64,000 nt of DNA from Lentzea aerocolonigenes (GCF_000974445.1 NZ_BBOJ01000010.1:1-64000), one strand, 5' to 3'. Shown: positions 18,336 to 27,481, numbered from the stretch's first letter. Notes: generated by a model from the sequence alone, not told the origin. Made by a program: numbers and translations.

Positions 18336-19065
18336 GTGAAATCCGGAAGCCGCCCCGGCCGACGCCGGGCAGGTAGACCTCGGGGGTGTCGGTGAACTCG
18401 GCCACCGCCCGCTCGTAGCGGCCGGGGGTGCCGATGTCGTGCCAGCTGCCGGTGAACCGGTAGGCCCCGACCGACCGGCCCGCGCCGATCAGCGAGGTGA
18501 TCAGGTCGGGCATGTCGACCACCGAGTCCGGGGGTATGAACGAGCGCACGGACGGGTCGACGACGTAGACACCCATGCTGACGTCGACTCGGAAACGGGG
18601 CTTCTCGGTCATCCGGTACACCCGGTCGTCGGCGATCTCGAGGGCACCGGAGTCGATCGTCACCTCGGTCTGGCGGCAGGCGATCGTCATCGCGCAACCG
18701 CTGCTCTGGTGCACCCGGTGCACGTCGGCGAAGTCCAGGTCGGTGAGCACGTCGCCGTTGAGCACCAGCGTCGGCTCGTCCCAGTCCGCGACCAGCAGCA
18801 ACGGGCCGGCGGTGCCCCTGGGCTGGGCATCCACCGAGAAGTCGACCACCAGGCCCTCCGGGATCGCCTCGAACAGGTGCTCGCGGATGGCGGTCTGCAG
18901 GTGCGACACGCAGAGGGTGACCCGTTCGACCCCGGAATCGCGCAACTGCCTCAAGAGGATGTCGAGCAGCGGCTGGCCCCCGATGTCCATCAGGATTTTC
19001 GGTCGCTCCTCGGTGAGCGGCAGCAGGCGCTGCGCCTTGCCCCCGGCGAAGATGATTGCGCGCAC
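18325..19065 (-). CDS. Sugar-1-phosphate nucleotidyltransferase
   Basis: This 246-residue GT-A-fold enzyme forms an NDP-sugar from a sugar phosphate and NTP. It starts VRAIIFAGGKAQRLLPLTEE, the NTP-binding loop, followed by PKILMDIGGQPLLD, the metal-binding Asp in LVLNGDVLTD and GSWHDIGTPGRYERA near the end. It is the first gene of the eight-gene sugar operon. The GTG at 19065 is preferred because GGGAG lies five bases upstream; a GTG at 19077 is the alternative. The 288 bases upstream (19066-19353) should hold the operon promoter but show no obvious operator. Confidence 0.9.
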   Translation of the reverse strand: MRAIIFAGGKAQRLLPLTEERPKILMDIGGQPLLDILLRQLRDSGVERVTLCVSHLQTAIREHLFEAIPEGLVVDFSVDAQPRGTAGPLLLVADWDEPTLVLNGDVLTDLDFADVHRVHQSSGCAMTIACRQTEVTIDSGALEIADDRVYRMTEKPRFRVDVSMGVYVVDPSVRSFIPPDSVVDMPDLITSLIGAGRSVGAYRFTGSWHDIGTPGRYERAVAEFTDTPEVYLPGVGRGGFRISHAN

Positions 19066-19353
19066 ATCAACTCCCACTCATCGGGTCGGCCGGATAATCG
19101 GCGACGATTGGCGCAACCGATCGTCGGCAGTTCTTCCGAGCTTCGGCACGAACACGATTTTCGATCGGCTTCGGCCGGCCCGAAATACTCGTCCGGCCGC
19201 GCCAACAACCGCACATCCCAGCCATAGCCGAAGGTGCGCCGGCGATCCGGCCGGCCGGCCTTGACAGAACACCGGCTGCGGTCGGCGCGGCCGTGCACGA
19301 CGCACGGCGAACCGGCCCCTCGAGGGCGGAGGTCAGGTGAACGGGACGGTGGC

Positions 19354-20826
19354 TCAGCCGGTCGTCAGCTCGCGGCGCACACCGTCCGGCGGCACCGCGG
19401 ACGGTCCGGACTCCAACGCCGGACGGCCGATCGGACCCAACGCCCGGGCCAGCACCCTGGCGGTCTCCAGCACCGTCCGGTCCCCCAGGCGGGGACCGGC
19501 CACCGCGACCCCGATCGGCACTCCGCGCGCGTCCAGGCGGACCGGGACGACGACCGACGGCAGGTAGCACACGCCGGTGACGCCGGCCCAGACCATCTGG
19601 TCCCAGTACGGCCGCGGCCGGCCGTCGACGGTGATGGTGCGCTGCGCGAACGGGCGGTGGTCGTGGGCCGGCGCGGTGTTCGGCGCGACCGGCAGCAGCA
19701 GGGCGTCGTAGCGGCTGAAGAACGCTTGCCAGCGCAGGCCCATCCGGGTGCGCAGTTCGTTGGCGACGATCCAGTCGCGGTGGCTTTGGTGGACGTGCTC
19801 GCCGCCGAGCACTCCGGTGGGCGGCCGGACTCCGGTGGCGATCAGCTCGGCCTCTTCGGCGGAGATGTCGTCGATGGCGGTACCCGCGATCAGCTTGCGA
19901 AAGAGCTGGTCGCTCTGCTCGAGCCGGATCCCCAGCGGGCTGGTGGCCCGCACCGCCACTCCGGCCTGGACGAGGGCGTCGGCGGCGTGTTCGACCGCCG
20001 CTCGCACCTCGCCGTCCACCGGGCAGTACGGGTCGTCGAACCAGGCCGCCACCCGGCGCGGCCTCCTGGCCGGGGGCAGGCTCAGCCGCCAGGCGTCCCG
20101 GTCCCAGGGGTCCGGGCCGCTGATCGCGTCGAACAGGATCTCCAGGTCGTCGACGTCCCTGGCCAGCGGTCCGACCATCGCGATGTCGGGCAGGGCCCGG
20201 TTGAACGGCATCGGCGGGACGTGGCCGTACATCGAGACCGTGCCGAAGGTCGGCTTGAGACCGGTGACGCCGCAGAACCCGGCCGGGATCCGAATGGACC
20301 CGGCGACGTCCGAGCCGATCTCCAGCGGCGTGAACCCGGCCGCCAGCGCGCCCGCGGCACCACCGGAGGAGCCGCTGGTGGTCAGCGTCGGGTCCCACGG
20401 GTTGCGGGCGGTGCCGAACAGCTCGTTGTAGGCCTGCAGGTCGCGTGAAGCACGGGGCAGGTTGGTCTTGCCGAGGATGATCGCGCCCGCTCGCCGGGCC
20501 CCCGCCACCGCGGCCGCGTCCTCGTTCGGAACGAAGTCGGGCAGCAGACCACCGGTGGTGCGCAGCCCGGCGGTGGCGAAGCTGTCCTTGACGGTCATGG
20601 CCACGCCGTGCAGCGGCGGCAGCGGGTCACCGCGCACGACCGCCTCGTCGGCCGCGACCGCCTCGGCCTCGGCGCGCTCGTTGCGGGTCACCACGAGCCC
20701 GAGTGCGCCGTCGTGACGATCGATCCGGGCCAGCAGCGCGCGCAGGTACTCCCTGGCGGAGAGTTGCCCGTCGGCGATCGCCCGTGCCACCTGCCGGGCC
20801 GGCCACCAGCATAGCTCGTCGTCCAT
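19354..20826 (-). CDS. Amidase-signature family amidase
   Basis: This 490-residue serine amidase has the Ser-cisSer-Lys triad: Lys in VAMTVKDSF, cis-Ser in TTSGSSGGAAGALAAG, and nucleophile Ser in GSDVAGSIRIPAGFCGVTGLKP. Family members hydrolyse, or sometimes form, amide bonds. In an antibiotic locus it may remove a protecting aminoacyl group or process an amide intermediate; this is inference. The ATG at 20826 follows GAGG. It is a single-gene unit between the sugar operon and the phosphopantetheinyl transferase. Confidence 0.9.
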   Translation of the reverse strand: MDDELCWWPARQVARAIADGQLSAREYLRALLARIDRHDGALGLVVTRNERAEAEAVAADEAVVRGDPLPPLHGVAMTVKDSFATAGLRTTGGLLPDFVPNEDAAAVAGARRAGAIILGKTNLPRASRDLQAYNELFGTARNPWDPTLTTSGSSGGAAGALAAGFTPLEIGSDVAGSIRIPAGFCGVTGLKPTFGTVSMYGHVPPMPFNRALPDIAMVGPLARDVDDLEILFDAISGPDPWDRDAWRLSLPPARRPRRVAAWFDDPYCPVDGEVRAAVEHAADALVQAGVAVRATSPLGIRLEQSDQLFRKLIAGTAIDDISAEEAELIATGVRPPTGVLGGEHVHQSHRDWIVANELRTRMGLRWQAFFSRYDALLLPVAPNTAPAHDHRPFAQRTITVDGRPRPYWDQMVWAGVTGVCYLPSVVVPVRLDARGVPIGVAVAGPRLGDRTVLETARVLARALGPIGRPALESGPSAVPPDGVRRELTTG

Positions 20827-21021
20827 CACACCTCGGCTCGGTCCGCGGCGAGTCGGTGCGCGACGCCCGACGCATTTCCGGCTGTTTCCCCGCCCTTCGG
20901 CATGGGCCTCGGCGAATTGTGCACGGCCGCACGCCGGGGCCGGATGACAAATGAGCCGGGAAAACAGGCATGGCCATTCGCGCACTGACCTGAATCCGGA
21001 CCGCCGACTAACGTCCGGGAG

Positions 21022-21882
21022 GTGGTGCGACAAACTGCGGGCGCGGCGGTGAGCAGGGTGCGGGTGTTGATCGCCCGGACCTCCGCGCCGCCCTGCCCGG
21101 CCACCGGCACCGCCCCGGCCGCCGCCCGCCGGCGCGACCGAGCGGCGTCGCGGGAGGCGCTGCGCCGGGTGTTGGTTCTGCTGGGACTCGAGCCGCAGGT
21201 CACCGGCCGCACCTTCCCCCACCGGACGGTCTCGTTGACGCACTGTCCGGCCGGAGGCTGCGCCGCCGTGGTCGACGACCCGGTTCTCCCGGAAGTCGTC
21301 GGGGTCGGGGTCGACCTGGAAACCGACCGGCCGCTACCGCGGCGCGCCGCACGCTACTTCTGCACCGCGGACGAGCTCGCCTTCGTCGACGCCCTGCCAC
21401 CCACCGACCGTTCCGCGCAGCTGCTGCGGCTGTGGACGGTGAAGGAGGCACTGTTCAAGTCCGACCCGGAGAACGCGCACACCGCGCTGCGGCGCTACCA
21501 GCTGCCGGAGCCGGCCGCCGCCGGCGGCGTCGCGGACCGTCGCGGCGGCACCCGCCGGCTCGCGTTCGTCTACGCGAGCCGCCGATGGGGTGCCGAGCAG
21601 CTGTCGGTCGCGGTGGCGCTGACCCGGCGAGCGGACCTGTCCCCGGACCGGTCCACGCACCGGTCCCAGGTTTCGCGGCCGGTGGACGTCGCCGCCCGGC
21701 TGGCCGCCGCCCACCCGGACGCGTTCGAGCGGTCGTCGGCCGGCACGCCGCTGGCCGGGCTGGCCGGGCTGGTGCTCGACCTGCCCGCCGCCGGTCCGTC
21801 GCGGACGGCGCCCCGGCTGGAGCCGCTGCGCACCGTCGCCGAGCTGACCGACTTCCTCGATCCGCAGCTTCGCCCGTCCTGA
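21022..21882 (+). CDS. 4'-phosphopantetheinyl transferase with C-terminal extension
   Basis: Up to 286 residues. The Sfp-type signature is clear: GVGVDLETDRPL (Asp98/Glu100, magnesium ligands) and LWTVKEALFK (residues about 138-146). It would attach phosphopantetheine to the many carrier domains of this locus. Residues about 215-286 are an extra tail not typical of Sfp enzymes; they include GTPLAGLAGLVLDL and TVAELTDFL, loosely like the last helices of a carrier domain, but no Ser-centred carrier motif is visible. The start is ambiguous: GTG at 21022 or 21049. It forms a two-gene unit with the condensation-like gene 30 bases downstream. Confidence 0.82.
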   Translation: MVRQTAGAAVSRVRVLIARTSAPPCPATGTAPAAARRRDRAASREALRRVLVLLGLEPQVTGRTFPHRTVSLTHCPAGGCAAVVDDPVLPEVVGVGVDLETDRPLPRRAARYFCTADELAFVDALPPTDRSAQLLRLWTVKEALFKSDPENAHTALRRYQLPEPAAAGGVADRRGGTRRLAFVYASRRWGAEQLSVAVALTRRADLSPDRSTHRSQVSRPVDVAARLAAAHPDAFERSSAGTPLAGLAGLVLDLPAAGPSRTAPRLEPLRTVAELTDFLDPQLRPS

Positions 21883-21912
21883 TCCACCGACCCGCGCAGG
21901 AGGCCGAAACAC

Positions 21913-23262
21913 ATGTCGTCATCGGATGCCGACACCGGCGAGTTCCCGCTGACCTGGGCCCAGCAGCAGTGGATGGCAGGCCCGCCGCCGCTGGACGAGA
22001 ACGACGCCTGGCGCTACGAGCTCAGCCTGCCGGTACCGGTCGGCCCCGGCCTCACGGTGCCCGACGCGGTGACGATCGCCGGCGAGCTGGTGCGCCGCTT
22101 CCCGGCGCTGCGATCGCGGTTGCGCCGCGGCGCCGACGGGCAGCTGCGGCAGGAGGTGCTGGCTCCCGACGACCCGGTGGTGCTGGACGGGGTGCGACGG
22201 CTCGGGGTGTGGTGCTTCGACTTCGTGACCGACGCGCTGTTCGACGCCGGCCGGCGGATCAACCAGTTCGTGACCGACCCCGACGCGGGGAACCTGATGA
22301 TCGTGGTGCCGCCCGCGGGCACCGGTGGTGACGTCGAGATCTCGGTCGCGCACGCGTTCGTCGACGCCAGCGGAGCCGGTGCCCTGGTCGCCGCCTTCCT
22401 GGCCGCCCTGCACGGTCAGCGGGCCGCGCCGATTCAGCGGACCTTCTACGACGTCCTCGAGTTCGAACGCGGCGAGCGCGGCGCGGAGCTCTCCGCGCGC
22501 AACATCCGCTACCTCGTCTCCACCGCGCGCCGGGCCGAGGAGCGCGGCCTGAGCGATCCACGAGGGACGGCCCCGGAGCAAACCGTGGACGGCTGCCGGT
22601 TGCGCAGTCGCAAGCTCCTGCGCGCCCTGGCCCGCAGCCAACCGGACTCCCGCCTGGCCCGCGCCGCGCTCGCACTGTCCCTGGCGCTGATCGCGTTCTG
22701 CCGGGTCCGCGGGACCGACGGCGCGTGGGTCAACATCGTCGTCGGCAACCGGGCCACCCCCGAGGCGGAGTCCTTCGTCGGCCTGGCCATGCAGTGGGGC
22801 GCGCTCACCGAGAGCCTGCGGCCCGAGGACTCCCTGCGCACCGTGCGCGACCGGCTGACGCTGCGCCTCGCGCAGAGCCTGCGGCACGGCCGGTTCGACC
22901 CGCGCGAGGCCGAGCAGGAGTTCGACCGCGCCGGCGTCGAGGGGCGCCCGGTGTTCACCTTCAGCCACTGGGAGTCGCCGGACACCGACTGGGACACCGC
23001 CCGCAAGCCCGTTGACGAGCACGTGGTGCAGGCAGACCACTACGAGTGGACCAGCATGCCGGCCGGAGCGGGCGGGGTCGGCATGGAGTTCAACACCTCC
23101 ACCTTGATGGACCAGGCGCTGCTCAAGGTGAAGTGGGACCGGCGGCGTTACGCCGAAGCGCACATGCGCGACTACATCGCGCACGTCGAGCGGATGCTCG
23201 ACCTGGCCGTCGAAGACCTCGACGTGCCGGTGGCGCGGCTGCGTGACCTCGACCTGACCTGA
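21913..23262 (+). CDS. Stand-alone NRPS condensation-domain-like protein
   Basis: This 449-residue protein has the length and layout of a condensation (or related acyltransferase) domain. It begins FPLTWAQQQWM, comparable to the C1 core, and has AHAFVDA (146-152) in place of the canonical HHxxxDG, keeping the second catalytic His (147) and the Asp but not the first His or the Gly. A later VNIVVGNRA resembles the C4/C5 region. It may join two carrier-bound groups or transfer an acyl group to a free amine. AGGAGG lies nine bases before the ATG. Confidence 0.75.
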   Translation: MSSSDADTGEFPLTWAQQQWMAGPPPLDENDAWRYELSLPVPVGPGLTVPDAVTIAGELVRRFPALRSRLRRGADGQLRQEVLAPDDPVVLDGVRRLGVWCFDFVTDALFDAGRRINQFVTDPDAGNLMIVVPPAGTGGDVEISVAHAFVDASGAGALVAAFLAALHGQRAAPIQRTFYDVLEFERGERGAELSARNIRYLVSTARRAEERGLSDPRGTAPEQTVDGCRLRSRKLLRALARSQPDSRLARAALALSLALIAFCRVRGTDGAWVNIVVGNRATPEAESFVGLAMQWGALTESLRPEDSLRTVRDRLTLRLAQSLRHGRFDPREAEQEFDRAGVEGRPVFTFSHWESPDTDWDTARKPVDEHVVQADHYEWTSMPAGAGGVGMEFNTSTLMDQALLKVKWDRRRYAEAHMRDYIAHVERMLDLAVEDLDVPVARLRDLDLT

Positions 23263-23283
23263 GCCCCACCCGCGGCGCACACC

Positions 23284-23304
23284 CAGCCCGCACGGTGCGG
23301 GCTG
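23284..23304. terminator. Hairpin after condensation-like gene
   Basis: CAGCCCGCAC and GTGCGGGCTG form a near-perfect inverted repeat (usable stem of about eight base pairs with an ACGGT loop), 21 bases after the stop of the condensation-like gene. No U-tract follows, as is usual in actinomycetes. Confidence 0.5.
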
Positions 23305-23375
23305 CGCGGCGGCGATGCGTCTGCCATCACCGACGGGCGCGAAAGCACTCGGACATCGGTCACGACACGGGCGTC

Positions 23376-23434
23376 GTAATTTTTTTCCTCAAAAATTTGT
23401 TAGCCTTTCCGAGGTTCACTCGGAGGGGAAATTC
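23376..23434 (+). promoter_or_regulatory. AT-rich promoter-like tract and strong RBS before MATE gene
   Basis: A run rich in A/T (taatttttttcctcaaaa and following, about 23377-23404) stands out against the GC-rich background and probably marks the promoter. GGAGGGG at 23421-23427 is a strong ribosome binding site before the ATG at 23435. Confidence 0.4.
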
Positions 23435-24841
23435 ATGACCAACGGTGATGTCGCGCGCCCTGAAGCCGGAAATCCTGACGCCCGATCAGTGGCTGGTTCG
23501 TCGCAGCGAAAAAACACCTGGCGGACACTGATCCGGCTGGCATTACCGCTCATGGCCGCCGAGGCGGTCGAATTCCTGGTGTTTCTCGGCATCGTCGCCA
23601 TCATGGGCTTGATGGGCGGCGACGCGCTGTACGTGCGGGCGCTGTACCAGCCGATCGACTACGTGCTGATCGCGCTCGGTGTCGCGTTCGCGGTCAGCAA
23701 CCAGGTGTCCGCCGCCATCAGCCGGGGAATGGGCCGCGAGCAGGACGTGCTGGCCGCCGCGGTCAGCATCGCGCGTGTCTGGTTGTGCGGTGGACTGGTC
23801 GTCTGCACGGCACTGGCGTTCGCGGCGCCGGCCATGGCCGATCTGCTGCGGATCGAGCCGGCGGCTCGTGCCGGCTTCGTCGGCTTCCTGCGCTGGACCG
23901 TTTTCGCCGGGCTGCTCACCATCGGTCCGGCGCTCGCCGCCTCCAGCCTGCGCGGAGCCGGCATGGTGCGCAGGGCGCTGGTGGTGACGATGTCGGCGGC
24001 GCTGACGAACATCGGCGGCGTGGCCCTGCTCGGGCTCGTTTTCCGCATCGGCATCGCGGCCATCCCGATCTCGCTGGCCCTGTCGAGTCTCATCGGGCTG
24101 GCCGCGGGGCTGCTCATCCTGCGGCGGACCGAGCTCTGGCGACCGTCCGCCTTCCGCTCGTGGCGGCCGGAGGTGCTGGGCCACCTGCGGCGCATCGGTG
24201 CACCGGTGGCCGCGTCGTTCCTCCTCATCGCGCTCTACAACCTGGCCGTTCTCCAGGTTCTCCGGCCGTTCGGGCCGGATCCGATCGCGGGATTCTCCGT
24301 CGCTCTCGCCGCCCAGAACCTGATCTTCCTGCCCGGCACGATGCTCGGCGCCGCGACCGCCATCATGATCAACCAGCAGCGCGGCGCCGGCGAGTCGCAC
24401 CTCATCCGGCACACGCTGCGGAGCGGACTGGAGATCGCGACGAGCCTCTACCTCGTGGTGGCGGTGGCCGTCTGGCTGCTCGGCGGGGTGTACGCCGACG
24501 TCATGAACTCCAACCCCGCCATCGCGCACCACACCGCGGCCTACCTGACCACGATCGGGCTCACCTACGTCGTGCAGGGACCGGTGCTGGCCGCGCTCAC
24601 CGTGATGGAGCACACCGGTGGCGGCTTCCTCGCGATCGTTCTCAACATCATCTACTTCGCCCTGATCGTGGTGACGGCACACGTCGTCACCTCATTCGTT
24701 CCCAGCGCCACCGCCTTCTACAACACGGTGGCCTGGTGCAACCTGATCGGTGTCACGGTGCCGATCGTCGCGATCCGGTACATCCGAAAACTGAGCCGGC
24801 CGGCACCCAGCGGCAGAATTCGCTTCGCTGAGGCCGACTGA
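23435..24841 (+). CDS. MATE-family multidrug/product exporter, copy 1
   Basis: This 468-residue protein has twelve predicted hydrophobic segments and the two-fold repeat of MATE (NorM/DinF-like) cation-coupled exporters. Features include LALPLMAAEAVEFLVFLGIV in the first helix, INQQRGAGE in the middle and VVQGPVLAALTVMEHTGGG in the second half. It probably exports the product or an intermediate. It resembles the second MATE at 30054-31421 throughout, so the two are paralogues. Codon 37 is TTA (23543-23545), so translation may depend on the bldA tRNA. Confidence 0.88.
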   Translation: MTNGDVARPEAGNPDARSVAGSSQRKNTWRTLIRLALPLMAAEAVEFLVFLGIVAIMGLMGGDALYVRALYQPIDYVLIALGVAFAVSNQVSAAISRGMGREQDVLAAAVSIARVWLCGGLVVCTALAFAAPAMADLLRIEPAARAGFVGFLRWTVFAGLLTIGPALAASSLRGAGMVRRALVVTMSAALTNIGGVALLGLVFRIGIAAIPISLALSSLIGLAAGLLILRRTELWRPSAFRSWRPEVLGHLRRIGAPVAASFLLIALYNLAVLQVLRPFGPDPIAGFSVALAAQNLIFLPGTMLGAATAIMINQQRGAGESHLIRHTLRSGLEIATSLYLVVAVAVWLLGGVYADVMNSNPAIAHHTAAYLTTIGLTYVVQGPVLAALTVMEHTGGGFLAIVLNIIYFALIVVTAHVVTSFVPSATAFYNTVAWCNLIGVTVPIVAIRYIRKLSRPAPSGRIRFAEAD

Positions 24842-24870
24842 GGCCGTCTGCGGTTCACCGCCTGTCGCCG

Positions 24871-24900
24871 TTCGGTGGGCGGCACCCGCCGCCCACCGAA
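24871..24900. terminator. Bidirectional terminator hairpin between convergent genes
   Basis: TTCGGTGGGCGGC and GCCGCCCACCGAA form a perfect 13-base-pair stem with an ACCC loop. It sits between the end of the plus-strand MATE gene (24841) and the end of the minus-strand operon (24991). Confidence 0.8.
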
Positions 24901-24990
24901 GGATCCGTGGCCGGCCGCGCGACACCGGTTCCTGGCCAAGCCACCTCGAAGGTGGCCACGACCACGCCGATCCGTGCCACGGCGCGACCC

Positions 24991-25971
24991 CTACGAACCG
25001 ACGAACCCGCCAGGGGATCCGCCGACCAGCTCCACCTCGACCGGGGTCGGCGCCGTCGGGCTGTAGCTGAGCACCCGACCGGGCACGGCGAGCAGCTCGG
25101 GCTCCCCCGCGTACAACCGTCGGGCCTCGGCGAAGGGGACCTCCGGCGTGGTCACCGCGGCCACCCGGTCGAGCAGCGCGCCGTCCTCGGCGCTGATCTC
25201 ACCGTGGCGCGTCATGCCCCAGTAGTCCCAGCGCAGCATCTCCACCTTGTTCAGCCCGGCCAGGTCGTCGACCAGGTTGTGGCGCAGGAACGGCCAGCCC
25301 TTCGTCAGCCCGTCCTCGAAGTCGGGGTCGACGACGAACGACATCGGGTCGGCCAGCCCTCGCCGGCAGCGCAGCCAGGCGTCGCCCGCGACGATGAAGC
25401 GGTCGGGAGGGACGTCCGACGAGCTGAAACTGAACCCGTCGGTCTCGTCGACGTGCACGTCGGGCAGCTCGACGTCGACCCGGCGCCAGCGTCGCCGCAC
25501 GTCGTCCCACACCTCGACCAGCTCGTGGTCGATGGTGCAGCCCGGGATGATGTACGACGCGAAACCGGCCCGGGCCCTGGCCGGCACGCCGGCGTGGCGC
25601 AGCAGGGTCAGGTAGAGCACGGCGTAGTCGCGGCAGCTGCCGACCATCCGCCGGTTGGGTGGGCGCTCTTCGACGATCGGCCGGTCGTCGAGCTCGATGA
25701 TGCGCCGCAGCATCGCCTCGGAGTAGCGCAGGTCGACCTCGGCCAGGCGACCGGCCGGGATGCCCAGGGCGGCGAGGTCGGTGGACCGGAAGTGGGTGAA
25801 CAGCCCGCGCACCACGGTGCGCACGGCCAGAGGGTCGGCCGGCAGGTCGACCAGGAGGGCCGCGTGCGGTCCCGGGTCGGTGACCGCGCTCTGCCCGGCG
25901 TAGTAGGCGAGCTCGTCGATCGCGGCGGGTTCGGGCCCGGCTGCGACGTCGTTCTGCGGGGGCGTCGTCAC
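24991..25971 (-). CDS. Transglutaminase-fold (cysteine) enzyme, copy 2
   Basis: This 326-residue protein has the triad Cys113 (VGSCRDYAVLYLTLLRHAG), His149 (TIDHELVEVWDD) and Asp166 (RRVDVELP), and shares the GFASY and GC..DH blocks with the copy at 7739-8599. It overlaps the PCP gene start/stop and is the last gene of the operon running from 34402. By analogy with AdmF, it may transfer a carrier-bound aminoacyl group to an amine and so release or extend the chain. It starts with GTG at 25971. Confidence 0.75.
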   Translation of the reverse strand: MTTPPQNDVAAGPEPAAIDELAYYAGQSAVTDPGPHAALLVDLPADPLAVRTVVRGLFTHFRSTDLAALGIPAGRLAEVDLRYSEAMLRRIIELDDRPIVEERPPNRRMVGSCRDYAVLYLTLLRHAGVPARARAGFASYIIPGCTIDHELVEVWDDVRRRWRRVDVELPDVHVDETDGFSFSSSDVPPDRFIVAGDAWLRCRRGLADPMSFVVDPDFEDGLTKGWPFLRHNLVDDLAGLNKVEMLRWDYWGMTRHGEISAEDGALLDRVAAVTTPEVPFAEARRLYAGEPELLAVPGRVLSYSPTAPTPVEVELVGGSPGGFVGS

Positions 25972-26252
25972 GTCTCCACCTCGATGCCGCTGTGGTCGAC
26001 GATGACCGAGGCCAGCGCGGCGGGGCTGGCGTCGTCGAAGATCACGGTGAGGAGCTCGGAGCGGAGCCGCTCGACAGCCTCCTCGCCCGCCGGCCCGTAC
26101 CGCTCGATCAGCCGGGAGAGCACCTCGACAGCCCGCATCGAGTCGCCGCCGCAGTCGAAGAAGTCCTCGGTCGGCGCCAGCGGTGCACGCAGCAGAACAT
26201 CGCCCATCGTGTGTGCGACGACCGACATCAGCTCGCCGGTGTCGTGGGTCAT
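25968..26252 (-). CDS. Free-standing peptidyl carrier protein
   Basis: This 94-residue carrier has the phosphopantetheine Ser in FFDCGGDSMRAVEVLSRL, a GGDS motif typical of PCPs rather than fatty-acid ACPs. It is coupled to the transglutaminase-fold enzyme downstream, which may use it as donor or acceptor. The ATG at 26252 follows GGGGA closely. Confidence 0.88.
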   Translation of the reverse strand: MTHDTGELMSVVAHTMGDVLLRAPLAPTEDFFDCGGDSMRAVEVLSRLIERYGPAGEEAVERLRSELLTVIFDDASPAALASVIVDHSGIEVET

Positions 26253-26290
26253 CGTCCCCACCTGTCCTCCGCGGTCGGCATCGGGTCGGA

Positions 26291-27481
26291 TCAGCTCTCG
26301 GTCGGCAGCAGGGCGGCTTGCAGTGGCGGGAAGGCGCCGCGCAGCAGGCCGCCGAAAACGCCCAGCCGCTGGATGTTGCTGGTGCCCTCCATGTACTCCA
26401 CCGAACCGGCGTCGCGGACCAGCTTGTCCAGCAGCGGGTGTTCCAGCCGGGCCCCCGGGCCGAAGAAGTCGAGGGCCGCCAGCGTCACGCGTTCGGCCAG
26501 CCGTGCCGAGGTCGCCTTCGCCGCCGACGCGAGATGCCCGGCGGACGGGTCGTGGTCGACCGCCGCGGCGGCGGCGCGCAGCATCCGGCGGGTGGTCGCG
26601 ATGGCCCGCTCCATCCGCTCCAGCCGCAGCCGTTCGGTGACCCGCAACGACCTGCGCTCGGCCAGCACGTACTCGTAGGCGGCGCGCGCGACGCCGACCC
26701 CCATGACCGCCACCGCCGGGCGCAGCAGGTTGAACGTGCGCAGCCAGGCCGCCATCCCGCGCCGGCTGGGCCGCAGGTGGGCGCCGAGCACCCGGTCGGG
26801 CGCCACCTCGACGTCGTTGAGGGTGATCTCGCCGAGCCCGGCGCCGCGCACGCCGATGGTCCGCACCGGGGTGGTGGCGAATCCGGGGGTGGACGCGTCG
26901 ACCAGCGTGGCCGCGAACCCCAGCGGACCGGGCCCGGTCCGGGCGAAGACGACGCCGAACTCGGCCCGGCCCGCGTTGCCCACGTAGCGCTTGACGCCGT
27001 TGAGCCGAGCCGGGCCGTCCGGGTCGGGGGACGCGGTCAGCCTGGTCGCCATGTTCACGGCGTCCGAGCCGTGCTCCGGCTCGGAGAGGGCGAAGAACGT
27101 CCAGGTCGGACGGGCCAGCAGCCGGCCGTAGAACCACTCCTTCTGCTCTTGGCTGCCCAGCGCGTCCACCACGACGCCGCTCATCGGGCCGCCCGGCGAT
27201 CCGAGCATCGTGCCCAGGTCGGCGCAGGCCCCTTCCTCGAAGAAGACCACCCGCTCGGACGCGCTCATGAGGTAGTAGGTCTGGTCGCCGAGCACCAGCG
27301 GTTCCGGGTTGAACTCCGGCGGGATCTGCAGGGCGGCCACCCTGGCCAGCGCCGGCAGATGCGCCACTCGGGTGACCGCCTCCGGGTCCGCGTCCACCTC
27401 GAGGGCGTACGGACGCATCTCGGCGGCCCACTCCCGGGCCTGAGCCTGCAGTCGGGCAAGCCGCGGATCGAGCTCCGTCAT
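26291..27481 (-). CDS. Acyl-CoA dehydrogenase-family flavoprotein
   Basis: This 396-residue protein has the full ACAD layout: helical N-terminus, FFALSEPEHGSDAVNMATR at the FAD/substrate site, a central beta domain, and the C-terminal YMEGTSNIQRLGVFGG, where Glu365 is at the catalytic-base position. In carrier-based pathways such enzymes desaturate an acyl-S-ACP or oxidise an aminoacyl-S-PCP. It overlaps the shorter ACAD-like gene by ATGA, suggesting the two act together. The substrate is inferred to be the carrier-bound amino acid made by the ligase/decarboxylase pair at the operon start. Confidence 0.88.
   Translation of the reverse strand: MTELDPRLARLQAQAREWAAEMRPYALEVDADPEAVTRVAHLPALARVAALQIPPEFNPEPLVLGDQTYYLMSASERVVFFEEGACADLGTMLGSPGGPMSGVVVDALGSQEQKEWFYGRLLARPTWTFFALSEPEHGSDAVNMATRLTASPDPDGPARLNGVKRYVGNAGRAEFGVVFARTGPGPLGFAATLVDASTPGFATTPVRTIGVRGAGLGEITLNDVEVAPDRVLGAHLRPSRRGMAAWLRTFNLLRPAVAVMGVGVARAAYEYVLAERRSLRVTERLRLERMERAIATTRRMLRAAAAAVDHDPSAGHLASAAKATSARLAERVTLAALDFFGPGARLEHPLLDKLVRDAGSVEYMEGTSNIQRLGVFGGLLRGAFPPLQAALLPTES

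Noticed and set aside
23396-23415. Partial match to an iron-box (IdeR/DmdR-type) operator before the first MATE gene
   Set aside because: Only one half resembles the consensus and the dyad is absent; no siderophore genes are evident.
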